Shown in pieces: positions 9,003 through 17,098 of a DNA stretch of 44,911 nucleotides. The translations under genes were made by a program, and so were the position numbers. The notes beneath the pieces were generated by a model that searched no databases, had not been told where the DNA came from, and was given only the letters and a program-made list of their open reading frames with translations. Each line of letters starts with the position of its first letter. The stretch's first letter is position 1. Source of the DNA: Clostridium sp. CX1 (GTDB lineage Bacteria > Bacillota > Clostridia > Clostridiales > Clostridiaceae); the NCBI RefSeq assembly GCF_025398335.1, contig NZ_JAODOO010000022.1, positions 1 through 44,911 on the forward strand, given 5' to 3'.

Positions 9003-9331
9003 TTGTATTCCTCCAGTACAATTAGAATAATATTCTAGAAAACATACCTTTAATTTTAGTTCTTTAAAAGATAGATAAATTAAAACTAAAATAATCGTAT
9101 TTTCACATACATTATACCCTTTCGTCATTTTTTTGCAAAGTTAAGACCGCTTGTATGACATTTAAAGGTATAACTAAACCTCCATAATTTAGCAAACTCA
9201 TAACATATCTCTAAACTTTTATTGCCAAATTTATGATACCTCTTTTTATTATAATAAAAAGAGAAAATTGTTCTAAATAGTAATGTGATTAATACTCTAG
9301 TAAAAGGAAATTAATATTTTTGGAGAGAAAG
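9003..9331. other. Divergent intergenic region with a perfect 24-bp palindrome
   Basis: This stretch separates the minus-strand prenyltransferase from the plus-strand flavoprotein and should hold both promoters. The only clear structure is a perfect 24-bp palindrome at 9240-9263 (CTCTTTTTATTA and its complement). It could be an operator, a small terminator-like hairpin or chance in AT-rich DNA. Confidence 0.5.
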
Positions 9332-10840
9332 ATGAGTAGAAAAAAAGTAATAATAATAGGTGCTGGGATTGCTGGACTTTCAGCAGGCTGCTATCTTCAG
9401 ATGAACGGTTATGAAACAGAAATCTTTGAGCTTCACGGCTCTCCTGGTGGTCTTTGTACTGGTTGGAGGCGACAGGGATATACCTTTGACGGATGCATTC
9501 ATTGGCTTTGCGGCTCAAGTCCTAAAAATGAACTTCATACCATATGGGAAGAACTTCATGCTATTGATGAGAAAAATATAGTTAACCATGAAATCTTTAT
9601 TCACACCGAACTAGAAAAAGGAAAAAGTTTTTCAGTTTACACCAACGTGGACAAATTACAGGAAGAAATGTTGAAGAATGCTCCTGAGGACAAAGAACTA
9701 ATAGAAGAATTTATAGATGCAATTAACCTTTGCAAAAAATTTGATATGCCTGTTCTAAAGCCTCAAAATTTATTTACCTTATTCCACAATATGAAATTTT
9801 TGTTTAAGGATTTTCCACTAGTAAAACTTCTAAATAAGTGGATGAAAGTGTCCATAGGAGAATTCCAGAAAAAATTTAAAAGTCCTCTTCTAAATAAAAA
9901 CTTCTGTAAATTATTTGGTATGTACGAAGAAATGCCAATTCTAGCTCTAGTTTATACCCTGGCGCTTTTTGATATTAATTCTGCTGGCTACCCTATAGGT
10001 GGGTCAATAGAATTTATAAAATCTATTAAAAACAGGTATTTAAGCCTAGGCGGCAAAATAAATTACAATTCAAAGGTTGAAAAGATACTTATTTCAAATA
10101 ATTCTGCTAAGGGGGTTAGGCTAAATAGTGGTAAGGAAGCTTATTCAGATCTTGTAATTTCAGCAGCAGATGGTCACTATACCCTCTATAATATGCTTGA
10201 TGACAAGTTTATAGATGAAGATATTGAAGGTTACTATAAAAGCTTTAAAACTTTCCCTTCTCTTCTTCAGGTATCTTTAGGTGTTGATAGACTATTTAAG
10301 GGAATACCTGATGCAGTTACTTATAATTTTAATTTTAGTGCTCCTATATACATTGATAATAAGAATACCATTAGTAGTCTAGGTCTGGTGATTTATAACT
10401 TTGACCCTACCATGGCACCTAAAGGCAAGACCTCTATAACTACTTTTATTGAAGCAGACTATAATTATTGGACTGAGCTAAGAAACTCTGATTTGGAAAA
10501 ATATAAGGCTGAAAAAGAAAGAATTGCAGAAGAAGTAATTGATAGGATAGATAAACTATTTGGAGAAGTAAAGTCCAAAGTAGAAGTTTATGATGTAGCT
10601 ACTCCTTATACCTACAAAAACCACACCAATAACTGGAAGGGAAGCTTTGAAGGTTGGATACCTACTATAGATAATCTAGATAAAACTCTTAAAAAGACTC
10701 TTCCAGGACTTAAAGATTTTTATATGATAGGTCAATGGGTCCAACCTGGAGGTGGTCTCCCTACTGGCGGTATGCACGGCAGACATATTGCACAGCAAAT
10801 ATGTAAAGAAGATAGACGAAGATTTAAAACATTAAGATAA
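9332..10840 (+). CDS. CrtI/phytoene-desaturase-like FAD oxidoreductase
   Basis: A 502-residue flavoprotein. The N terminus has a dinucleotide-binding fold, VIIIGAGIAGLSAG, followed by the conserved GGLCTGWRRQGYTFDGCIHW region of the carotenoid desaturase/all-trans-retinol saturase-like family. The C-terminal FAD motif, IGQWVQPGGGLPTGGMHGR (about 468-486), is also present. No carotenoid genes are near, so this is probably one of the many CrtI-like proteins of anaerobes acting on an unknown lipid or isoprenoid. An open frame starts four codons earlier with TTG at 9320, but that TTG overlaps the GGAGAG ribosome binding site, so the ATG at 9332 is the start. A strong terminator follows. Confidence 0.82.
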   Translation: MSRKKVIIIGAGIAGLSAGCYLQMNGYETEIFELHGSPGGLCTGWRRQGYTFDGCIHWLCGSSPKNELHTIWEELHAIDEKNIVNHEIFIHTELEKGKSFSVYTNVDKLQEEMLKNAPEDKELIEEFIDAINLCKKFDMPVLKPQNLFTLFHNMKFLFKDFPLVKLLNKWMKVSIGEFQKKFKSPLLNKNFCKLFGMYEEMPILALVYTLALFDINSAGYPIGGSIEFIKSIKNRYLSLGGKINYNSKVEKILISNNSAKGVRLNSGKEAYSDLVISAADGHYTLYNMLDDKFIDEDIEGYYKSFKTFPSLLQVSLGVDRLFKGIPDAVTYNFNFSAPIYIDNKNTISSLGLVIYNFDPTMAPKGKTSITTFIEADYNYWTELRNSDLEKYKAEKERIAEEVIDRIDKLFGEVKSKVEVYDVATPYTYKNHTNNWKGSFEGWIPTIDNLDKTLKKTLPGLKDFYMIGQWVQPGGGLPTGGMHGRHIAQQICKEDRRRFKTLR

Positions 10841-10841
10841 T

Positions 10842-10880
10842 AAAAATATCGGTGGAGAATTATCTTCCACCGATATTTTT
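10842..10880. terminator. Bidirectional intrinsic terminator
   Basis: A perfect 15-bp stem, AAAAATATCGGTGGA against its complement, with a nine-base loop and T-runs on both sides. It lies between two genes that end facing each other (flavoprotein, plus; lysine permease, minus) and can serve both. Confidence 0.9.
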
Positions 10881-10916
10881 ATTTATTATAAATTTGTTAA
10901 AATACTTTTTCTCAAA

Positions 10917-12359
10917 CTACTTATTAATATCAAAATCTACATCCATTAAGTCTATTACCTTTGTCTTATGCTTCATCTTATACCCTAGCCATAAAGCCAA
11001 GAATAGAGGTAGTCCTATATAGGAAGAAATTACTCCACTCCAATCTATCTTATCTGCTTGGAAGTAGCTAACACCCTGTCCCAAAATAACCACTGTACAT
11101 AGTACTAATGCTATAATTGGGCCTAATGGGAATAGTTTTGCTGTATATTTTAATTTACCTAAATCACGGCCTTGAGCAACATATGCCTTACGGAAACGAT
11201 AGTGACATAACGCTATACCTAACCATGCAACAAAGCCAGCAAGTCCTGAAGCTGCCACAAGCCATACATAAACTGTAGTCTCAGCATAAAGTCCTGTTAA
11301 GAAGCAAAGGGATGCTACAATTGTAGTTAATATCAATGAGTTTATTGGAACTCCTCTTGAGTTAACTTTTCCAAGCCATGCTGGTGCTTTACCATCCTTA
11401 GCCATTGCATACAACATTCTGCTTGAAGCGTACATTCCTGAATTTCCAGCAGATAAAACTGAAGTCAAGATAACTGCATTCATTAGTGATGCTGCTGCTG
11501 CGATACCAGCCTTTTGGAATACCATTGTGAAAGGACTTGTATCAACGCCCGCATCTGTGTAAGCTATTAATGCTCCTACAACAAAAATTGTTCCTAAATA
11601 AAATATTAAAATTCTCCAGAATATGGTATTTATGGCTTTAGGTATATTCTTCTCAGGATCTTCACTTTCTCCAGCAGCTATACCAACAAGTTCCGTTCCT
11701 TGGAATGAAAAACCTGCAATTAAGAATACCATAAATATTGATTTAGCACCTCCAACAAATGGTGCTTCTCCAACAGTAAAGTTTTTAAATCCTACTGCTT
11801 CACCACCAACTATTCCAAGAATTGTTGCGACTCCAACTATTAAAAATATAATAACAGTAATTACTTTAATACCAGCAAACCAGTATTCTGACTCTCCATA
11901 TGCTCTTGCAGATAAAAGATTAAGTCCAACTATTAATACAAGGAATAAAACACTCCAGACCAAAGCTGGCACACCAGGTAACCAGTACTTCATAAGCAGC
12001 GCACCTGCCACCATCTCTGCTGCAACGGTAATCGCCCAGTTATACCAATAATTCCATCCCATAGCAAATCCAAAAGCTGGATCAACAAATCTTGAAGCAT
12101 AAATTCCAAAAGAACCTGAGTCAGGCATGAAAGTTGCCATTTCTCCTAAACTAGTCATTAAGAAGTAAACCATAGCTCCTATACAAATATACGCCACCAT
12201 AGCGCCCCCTGGACCAGCCTGGTTAATTGTAGCACCTAATGCTAAAAATATACCTGTTCCAATGGCTCCTCCCATGGCAATCATGTTAAGATGTCTTGCC
12301 TTTAAACTTCTTTTAAGTTCTTGTGAACCTATATTGTTTTGTTCTGCAACATTTTGCAT
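10917..12359 (-). CDS. lysP: Lysine-specific amino acid permease (APC family)
   Basis: A 480-residue inner-membrane transporter with twelve predicted helices. The AAT/APC family signature is clear: HLNMIAMGGAIGTGIFLALG in helix 1 and the GESEDPEKNIPKAI loop near residue 230. Lysine as substrate is inferred chiefly from context: the gene is directly preceded by a lysine riboswitch with a terminator hairpin (12,421-12,661), which should switch expression off when lysine is plentiful. The ATG is preceded by AAGGGGG. The gene stands alone. Related permeases for other cationic or aromatic amino acids cannot be excluded by protein sequence alone, but the riboswitch argues strongly for lysine. Confidence 0.9.
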   Translation of the reverse strand: MQNVAEQNNIGSQELKRSLKARHLNMIAMGGAIGTGIFLALGATINQAGPGGAMVAYICIGAMVYFLMTSLGEMATFMPDSGSFGIYASRFVDPAFGFAMGWNYWYNWAITVAAEMVAGALLMKYWLPGVPALVWSVLFLVLIVGLNLLSARAYGESEYWFAGIKVITVIIFLIVGVATILGIVGGEAVGFKNFTVGEAPFVGGAKSIFMVFLIAGFSFQGTELVGIAAGESEDPEKNIPKAINTIFWRILIFYLGTIFVVGALIAYTDAGVDTSPFTMVFQKAGIAAAASLMNAVILTSVLSAGNSGMYASSRMLYAMAKDGKAPAWLGKVNSRGVPINSLILTTIVASLCFLTGLYAETTVYVWLVAASGLAGFVAWLGIALCHYRFRKAYVAQGRDLGKLKYTAKLFPLGPIIALVLCTVVILGQGVSYFQADKIDWSGVISSYIGLPLFLALWLGYKMKHKTKVIDLMDVDFDINK

Positions 12360-12420
12360 TTTTCTTCCCCCTTATCGGTTTTATTTTTTCCGATAAGTGA
12401 ATTAACTAAGATAAGCAATA

Positions 12421-12450
12421 AAAAATACCCCGAGCATTCACTCAGGGTAT
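12421..12450 (-). terminator. Riboswitch-controlled terminator
   Basis: A 10-bp stem (ATACCCTGAG against CTCGGGGTAT on the minus strand, one G-U pair, six-base loop) followed by a run of T residues. It lies between the lysine aptamer and lysP and is the likely expression platform: lysine binding would favour it. Confidence 0.88.
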
Positions 12451-12482
12451 AAAAATGTGCATTTCTATGCAACACCTATTAA

Positions 12483-12661
12483 TTCCACATTGAATGATAG
12501 CTCACCACAATTTACCTTGTGACAGTCTTGCATATGTTATATGCAAACCCAGCTATACAGCAGTAAAGCATATGCTGTATGCTTCGGCAAAGTTCCCTTT
12601 CAAACTGCTTCATCGTGCTTACCTCTACAGTTTTACTCTTAAACTCTGCGCCTCTACCTCA
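12483..12661 (-). ncRNA. Lysine riboswitch aptamer (L box)
   Basis: The minus strand shows the conserved L-box core elements in order: GAGGTAGAGGCGC at the 5' end (about 12,648-12,660), AAGAGTA, TTGCCGAAG, GCTGGG, AAGACTGTCAC, and GTGGTGAGCTATC near the 3' side (about 12,496-12,508). Their order and spacing match the five-helix lysine aptamer of Bacillota. A terminator hairpin and lysP follow directly. A plus-strand open frame over this region is a shadow. Confidence 0.93.
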
Positions 12662-12757
12662 GTTATTCACTTATTATACTAATTATTATACATGAGAACT
12701 TATAATTAGTAAACAACTTTTTTATGTTTTTCAACTTCCAATAGTCTACATTTTTCC

Positions 12758-13051
12758 CTATTGATACTCAAACATTATATTACAGCTTATTTCCGCTAGT
12801 TGAGCTTCATATTCACATTCCTCATATAAAGCTTCTGCATCACCATATCCATTAAGAATATTCTCAAAATATAATATTATAACTTTTTTTATGTACTCAG
12901 CGTAGTGATATTCCTTCGACTCCTCACCTTTTTCTATAGCTTCAAAATAAAGATTTTTAAATCTCTTTGCCATCTTGCCCATCTCATCGGCTTTGTCATT
13001 GTTAAATGCTTGCTCTACTACTTCCTTCGCTTTACTTAATCTGTCTACCAT
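12758..13051 (-). CDS. Small hypothetical helical protein
   Basis: A 97-residue acidic protein that I do not recognise. It is rich in Glu, Lys and Ala and seems all-helical (MVDRLSKAKEVVEQAF..., then a helix around AKRFKNLYFEAIEKG). No transmembrane segment, signal peptide or metal motif is visible. The start ATG is preceded by AGGAGG seven bases upstream, which supports translation. It lies alone between the lysine riboswitch and a divergent small gene. No function is proposed. Confidence 0.7.
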   Translation of the reverse strand: MVDRLSKAKEVVEQAFNNDKADEMGKMAKRFKNLYFEAIEKGEESKEYHYAEYIKKVIILYFENILNGYGDAEALYEECEYEAQLAEISCNIMFEYQ

Positions 13052-13194
13052 CTTCCAATATCCTCCTATTTAAAATAAATTTATACTTCAAATGTATTTA
13101 CATTTTGTCCATAGTGTATTAATATTATATCTGGTTTGTCCATAAAAGTTAATGTTTGCATTTACTTTTATATTACTATTAGATTATACTTTAT

Positions 13195-13236
13195 ATATGG
13201 AATTTAGGCCAACATACTCCAGTATAGGAGCCATAT
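13195..13236 (+). promoter_or_regulatory. 5'-UTR hairpin ahead of the 108-residue protein
   Basis: An imperfect hairpin with outer arms ATATGG (13,195-13,200) and CCATAT (13,231-13,236) and an inner stem CTCC/GGAG lies in the probable leader of the gene starting at 13,283. A plausible promoter, TTTACT then TATACT, lies just upstream (about 13,161-13,190). The role is unknown. Confidence 0.35.
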
Positions 13237-13282
13237 TATAAGTTTAAAATACTATTATCTCACTAATAAAGGAGTGCTACAA

Positions 13283-13609
13283 ATGAAGACATTTCAAGCT
13301 CTTATTAATGAAACTTTACAAGTTACAGATTTAGAAGAATTAGAAGCAGCAGCAGATTTATTTCAATTTGGTATCGAAAAAGGTCATTATAATAAAAGGC
13401 AGGCAGATGAATTTAATAATACCTATTGGAAGATGAAAAATATATGTTTAGCTTATGAAGTAGGCAAGGAAATAAAAGCTAATAAATTAGATATTATTAC
13501 TATTGTAACTAATGCTCCATCTGAAATAAAAGACAATAAAAATGAACTTGTTAACTATGTAAATGGCCGTATAAAAGCCCTTAAGGGTAAAATTAAAGGA
13601 ATCAAATAA
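13283..13609 (+). CDS. Small hypothetical protein
   Basis: A 108-residue protein with no family that I recognise. The N-terminal half is acidic and probably helical (LQVTDLEELEAAADLF), and the C terminus is basic (GRIKALKGKIKGIK). No membrane segment or Cys motif is visible. A longer frame from GTG at 13,274 overlaps the AGGAG site, so the ATG at 13,283 is the start. A strong terminator follows, so it is a single-gene unit. Confidence 0.7.
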   Translation: MKTFQALINETLQVTDLEELEAAADLFQFGIEKGHYNKRQADEFNNTYWKMKNICLAYEVGKEIKANKLDIITIVTNAPSEIKDNKNELVNYVNGRIKALKGKIKGIK

Positions 13610-13630
13610 TTTTTCTGTTGTTGTTCCTTG

Positions 13631-13679
13631 AAAAAGAGTGGCTAACCTGCTAAATTTAGTAGGTTAACCACTCTTTTTT
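13631..13679 (+). terminator. Intrinsic terminator
   Basis: A long stem (AAAAAGAGTGG, TAACCT and CTAAA segments paired with their complements, with single mismatches) followed by TTTTTT. It directly follows the 108-residue gene and could also work in reverse. Confidence 0.9.
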
Positions 13680-13812
13680 AAGTACATGGCCTTTGTGTCT
13701 TATATAAACTCCACCTTTTGTTTCTTCAATTACATTTCACTTTGTAACACTACAGCAAAAAAAAGCATATAAGATAATATACCCCAAGTTTATAATTGTG
13801 GAGTGATTATAA

Positions 13813-14334
13813 TTGAATGAGGAAATGGAATACTTTAATTATCTAAATTCCTTAAAAAGAAAGGAAATTAAAAATAAATTTAGTTTTCTTGGAGAAGGGA
13901 TAAGCAGAAGAGTCTATGATTTAAATAATGGACTAGTTTTAAAATTAGCAAAAGGCAGGGAAGGACATTATCAAAATCAAGTTGAGCATTTCGTTTATAC
14001 TCATGCAGATTTAAACCAAAAAAAGTATTTATGTCCGATTTTATTCTTTACACCAAGAATGATAGTAATGAAAAAGGCTGAACCGTTGACAAGCAAAATT
14101 AAAGCTAAATACTTAAACCTAAAAACAATTAGACCGGAAGAGTCTGCTTTTGAAGACATTAATAATTTAGCTAAGAGATTTTTGCTGTTATATGAAGATA
14201 TCGTGTCTCCAACTTCCTGGGGCAGCCTAAACGAAAAAAATGTTTTGATAGATTATGGTTGTACCTGCGAAGAAGGCGATAAATATTATCATCTAATATT
14301 TCGAATAAATAGATTGACGGATTTAGGACTCTAG
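13813..14334 (+). CDS. Kinase-fold protein lacking the catalytic Asp
   Basis: A 173-residue protein that resembles a shortened protein-kinase or aminoglycoside-phosphotransferase fold. Residues 27-35 (GEGISRRVY) look like a Gly-rich loop, Lys44 in LVLKLAKG is at the place of the ATP-binding Lys, and Glu58 may be the helix-C Glu. The catalytic loop reads SWGSLNEKNVLIDYG (135-149), as against HGDLxxxNxLxDxG in active enzymes: the Asn (143) and the DYG (147-149) are kept, but the His and catalytic Asp are replaced by Trp136 and Ser138. It may be a pseudokinase or a nucleotide-binding sensor. TTG at 13,813 is preceded by GGAG; an ATG four codons later is possible. A terminator overlaps the stop codon. 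Confidence 0.6.
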   Translation: MNEEMEYFNYLNSLKRKEIKNKFSFLGEGISRRVYDLNNGLVLKLAKGREGHYQNQVEHFVYTHADLNQKKYLCPILFFTPRMIVMKKAEPLTSKIKAKYLNLKTIRPEESAFEDINNLAKRFLLLYEDIVSPTSWGSLNEKNVLIDYGCTCEEGDKYYHLIFRINRLTDLGL

Positions 14335-14358
14335 CCCAAAAGGCTTAGTCCTTTTTTT
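14325..14358 (+). terminator. Intrinsic terminator overlapping a stop codon
   Basis: Stem AGGACT...AGTCCT with an inner AGCC/GGCT stem, followed by TTTTTTT. The 5' arm includes the last codons and stop of the kinase-fold gene. Confidence 0.85.
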
Positions 14359-14388
14359 ATAAAATACTGTCTTCTGTTAAAAACTCTT

Positions 14389-15186
14389 TTATGACCTCAT
14401 CTGCTCTACAAGCCTTTGTTGTATTCCCCTAACCATACTTGCTGATATTTTTCCTGGAAGTAACTTAGAGAGAATTATTGCTATCTTATTAATATTTCCA
14501 GGAATGATGAGTTTTTTATTCCTATTTAATCCCTCATAAGCAATTTTAGCAACCTGCTTTGCATCCATAGCACTTTTTATATCAGCTTTACCGGCTCTAT
14601 GAGAAAATTCCGTTTTAGTGGCACCTGGACAAACAGTAGATACCTTAATTCCAAAATCTTTTAATTCGTTTGTAATAGCCTCCGAAAAGGATAGAACATA
14701 AGCCTTTGTTGCATAATACACTGCAATATACGGCCCCGGCTGGTATGCTCCTGTAGATGCTATATTGAGTATTTTTCCTTTTCTTCTTTCAATCATGCTT
14801 CTTGATATTAGTTTAGTTAAAATAGTAAGAGATGTAATGTTTAAATGTATTATTTCAACATCTTTTTGATAATCTGTCTCATGAAATAAACCACAGCTTC
14901 CAGCTCCGGCGTTATTCACTAGCACATCAATCTCAATACTGTTATCTATTAGTTCATCATATATCTCTTCTGCAGAGCCTATTATAGATAAATCTTTTCC
15001 TATAATTTTAACCTTTGTATGAAAACTTTTGTATAACTGATCAGCAACTAATTTTAATCTTTCCAGGTTTCTAGCTACAAGTACAAGATTATATCCATCC
15101 TCTGCAAATAGCTTTGCTAATTCATATCCAATACCAGTTGATGCTCCGGTAATTAGTACTGTCTTTCTTTTATAATTATTATTCAA
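14389..15186 (-). CDS. Short-chain dehydrogenase/reductase
   Basis: A 265-residue classical SDR with a Rossmann fold. The cofactor loop TGASTGIG (about 14-21), NNAG (about 89-92), catalytic Ser in IASTGAYQP and the YxxxK pair (YYATK, about 156-160) are all visible. An Arg directly after the second strand (VARNLERL) suggests NADP(H). The C terminus is slightly extended and basic, as in the DltE/YqjQ-like subgroup; substrate unknown. An apparent GTG start at 15,195 overlaps GGAG, so the TTG at 15,186, eight bases from GGAG, is preferred. Confidence 0.88.
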   Translation of the reverse strand: MNNNYKRKTVLITGASTGIGYELAKLFAEDGYNLVLVARNLERLKLVADQLYKSFHTKVKIIGKDLSIIGSAEEIYDELIDNSIEIDVLVNNAGAGSCGLFHETDYQKDVEIIHLNITSLTILTKLISRSMIERRKGKILNIASTGAYQPGPYIAVYYATKAYVLSFSEAITNELKDFGIKVSTVCPGATKTEFSHRAGKADIKSAMDAKQVAKIAYEGLNRNKKLIIPGNINKIAIILSKLLPGKISASMVRGIQQRLVEQMRS

Positions 15187-15316
15187 AGTTATCACTCCAA
15201 AATTAAAAATTTAATTCAGTATTTTTATAGCACATAGATTTCTTTAAGTTACACAAGCTATTCTATAAATACATTATAATTTAAATTCACAAATATATAC
15301 AAAAGGTGGTGACGCT

Positions 15317-15493
15317 ATGATAAATGAAGAACTGCTTAATGTTGTAAAGGTACAGGAAACTTACAGCAAAAATGAAGCAAATGACTTTCTATCAAAAGGA
15401 TGGAAACTTATAAATGTATATACTAGTACCTTTTCCTTCGAACCAAGTGATCAAGTTAACGTATACGTATTGGGAAAACCTGATGATAGATAG
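15317..15493 (+). CDS. Small conserved-looking protein (58 residues)
   Basis: A short gene with a good ribosome binding site (AAAGGTGGTGA, six bases from ATG) and a terminator directly after it. The product starts MINEELLNVVKVQET and carries ANDFLSKGWKLINVY and VYVLGKP. The pattern of a helix ending in xGWKLI, then beta strands ending in YVLG, is like small DUF-type proteins of Bacillota, but I cannot name the family with certainty. It is transcribed divergently from the SDR gene. No signal or membrane segment is visible. Confidence 0.7.
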   Translation: MINEELLNVVKVQETYSKNEANDFLSKGWKLINVYTSTFSFEPSDQVNVYVLGKPDDR

Positions 15494-15505
15494 GTTTATA
15501 TATGA

Positions 15506-15536
15506 AGAACCGCACCTAATTAGGTACGGTTCTGTT
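15506..15536. terminator. Bidirectional intrinsic terminator
   Basis: A stem of AGAACCG and ACCTA with one mismatch, paired with TAGGT and CGGTTCT (15,506-15,533). It lies between convergent genes, the 58-residue protein and the ATC-hydrolase-like gene, with short T or A runs on either side. Confidence 0.8.
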
Positions 15537-15542
15537 TAAAAG

Positions 15543-15998
15543 TTATTTCTTTGGTTTAACTAGAAATCTACAGCAATCATCTCCACAGGTTTTGCAAAGG
15601 GGTCTTTCGAATTCAGCATTAAATCCCTCATATAATACATCATCTATTTCACAATATATAGAACCAATATTTTCAGCACCTAGTTCTTTCCACATATCAT
15701 GCATTGGGCAGTAAGTTATGTCATCAGGATTTTCTGGATCTCTTTCCCAAGATATGCCTGGCATATCTCTTACTTTCAAATAAGTATCTAGATTTATTGG
15801 CAATCCTTTTTCTCTAGCTTCCTCATACATAGACTCTAATCTAGCTTTTCCAAACTTAGTTACGGAAGCTCTTATAGCCTCTTCTCCTTTTTCTTTACCT
15901 AACCTGTCAATCATTTCTTCAGCCATAAAGTAATAAAGTTCCGCCATAAGCTTAGCCATTCTTTCTACTGGGTTATCTGTACTTCTTATTTTGCTCAT
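15543..15998 (-). CDS. L-2-amino-thiazoline-4-carboxylate hydrolase-like protein
   Basis: A 151-residue cytoplasmic protein that fits the ATC-hydrolase-like family (named for an enzyme in the thiazoline-to-cysteine pathway; most members are uncharacterised). The recognisable parts are an N-terminal helical half, then YCPMHDMWKELG (about 110-121), a YCEIDD stretch (about 129-134) and a C-terminal CKTCGDDCCRF (about 137-147). The clustered Cys residues may bind metal. GGAGG precedes the ATG. It is directly downstream of proC on the same strand (20-base gap), so the two are likely co-transcribed. The enzymatic role here is not established. Confidence 0.7.
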   Translation of the reverse strand: MSKIRSTDNPVERMAKLMAELYYFMAEEMIDRLGKEKGEEAIRASVTKFGKARLESMYEEAREKGLPINLDTYLKVRDMPGISWERDPENPDDITYCPMHDMWKELGAENIGSIYCEIDDVLYEGFNAEFERPLCKTCGDDCCRFLVKPKK

Positions 15999-16018
15999 AT
16001 TTATACCTCCATTTGAAA

Positions 16019-16858
16019 CTATTCTGCTTTTTTGCCTACCTCTTCCATACGAACTTTTCCAGCTTCCACAGCATTCATTACAGTTCCCCTAAAACCACCC
16101 TGTTCCAAGGCTCTAACTCCTGCAATAGTAGCCCCTCCTGGAGAGCACACCTTATCCTTTAATAGTCCTGGATGATCTCCAGAATCTAATACCATTTTAG
16201 CCGCTCCCATTACAGTCTGAGCCGCTAAAGTTTGAGCCATTTCACGGGTAAGACCCATTTCAACACCACCATCAGCCATAGCTTCAATAAACATGTATAC
16301 ATAAGCTGGTCCACATCCGCTTACAGATGTAATTGGATCAATTAAGTTTTCTGGTACTAGGTAAGCTACTCCTAATGCCTTAAATATCTGTAATGCAAGA
16401 TCTCCATGTTGTTTTTTTGCATTTTTTCCAAGAGCCAAACCTGATGCCCCTACGTTAACAAGCATTGGCGTATTAGGAATAACCCTAACAACAGGGATAT
16501 CTTTAAGGTAAGTCTCCATAGCAGCAGTCCTTGCTCCTCCAACTATAGAAATTACCACTTGTTCTTCTCTCCATGGACAATCCTTGATACTTTCTAAGAC
16601 TTCCTTAAGTACTTGAGGTTTTATTGCCAGTATAATAACATCACAATTTTTCACCAAATCAATATATCCTTGTTCTCTATTACTAGTTCCATGAGTAATG
16701 TTCAATTGTTCTTTTAAATACTTTATCCTTGAATCTAAAATATCCATCACGTATATTTCTTCGGCACTACATAATCCTGAATTTATCATTCCTTTAATGA
16801 TAGCCTCTCCCATTTGTCCGCCACCAATAAAACCAACCTTTTTACCCAACCTTTCCAT
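16019..16858 (-). CDS. proC: Pyrroline-5-carboxylate reductase
   Basis: A 279-residue enzyme reducing pyrroline-5-carboxylate to proline with NAD(P)H. The N-terminal Rossmann fold has GFIGGGQMGEAIIKG (about 9-23), followed by the AIKPQ motif near residue 80 and the C-terminal family signature (SGCGPAYVYMFIEAMADGGV at about 178-197 and SPGGATIAG near 240). The ATG at 16,858 follows AAGGAGG. proA and proB are not in the window. Together with the ATC-hydrolase-like gene it forms a probable two-gene operon. Confidence 0.95.
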   Translation of the reverse strand: MERLGKKVGFIGGGQMGEAIIKGMINSGLCSAEEIYVMDILDSRIKYLKEQLNITHGTSNREQGYIDLVKNCDVIILAIKPQVLKEVLESIKDCPWREEQVVISIVGGARTAAMETYLKDIPVVRVIPNTPMLVNVGASGLALGKNAKKQHGDLALQIFKALGVAYLVPENLIDPITSVSGCGPAYVYMFIEAMADGGVEMGLTREMAQTLAAQTVMGAAKMVLDSGDHPGLLKDKVCSPGGATIAGVRALEQGGFRGTVMNAVEAGKVRMEEVGKKAE

Positions 16859-17098
16859 GCTTATGTACCTCCTTAATAATCAATTCTAAAAGCTATTATA
16901 TAATATATTTAGAATTTTGTATAATTATTTTTCTAGTTATACAACGCTCCAATTTCTTAAATATTTTAGTACTGCAATAATTATATTCATATGGAATAAT
17001 TTTAATTATTATGCTTACAATAATTTATACATGCAATATTTTATAATAATCATATTTCAAACATCATTTTTAAAAACTACTACAAAGAAGGTGAATTA

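Noticed and set aside
9003-9128. 42-codon N-terminal extension of the UbiA protein
   Set aside because: GGAGG directly precedes the internal ATG at 9002 and the family starts there.
11623-12051. 142-residue open frame antisense to lysP
   Set aside because: Shadow of the permease gene; its composition reflects reversed hydrophobic codons.
12494-12682. 62-residue plus-strand open frame
   Set aside because: It lies on the opposite strand of the lysine riboswitch, whose conserved elements explain the sequence.
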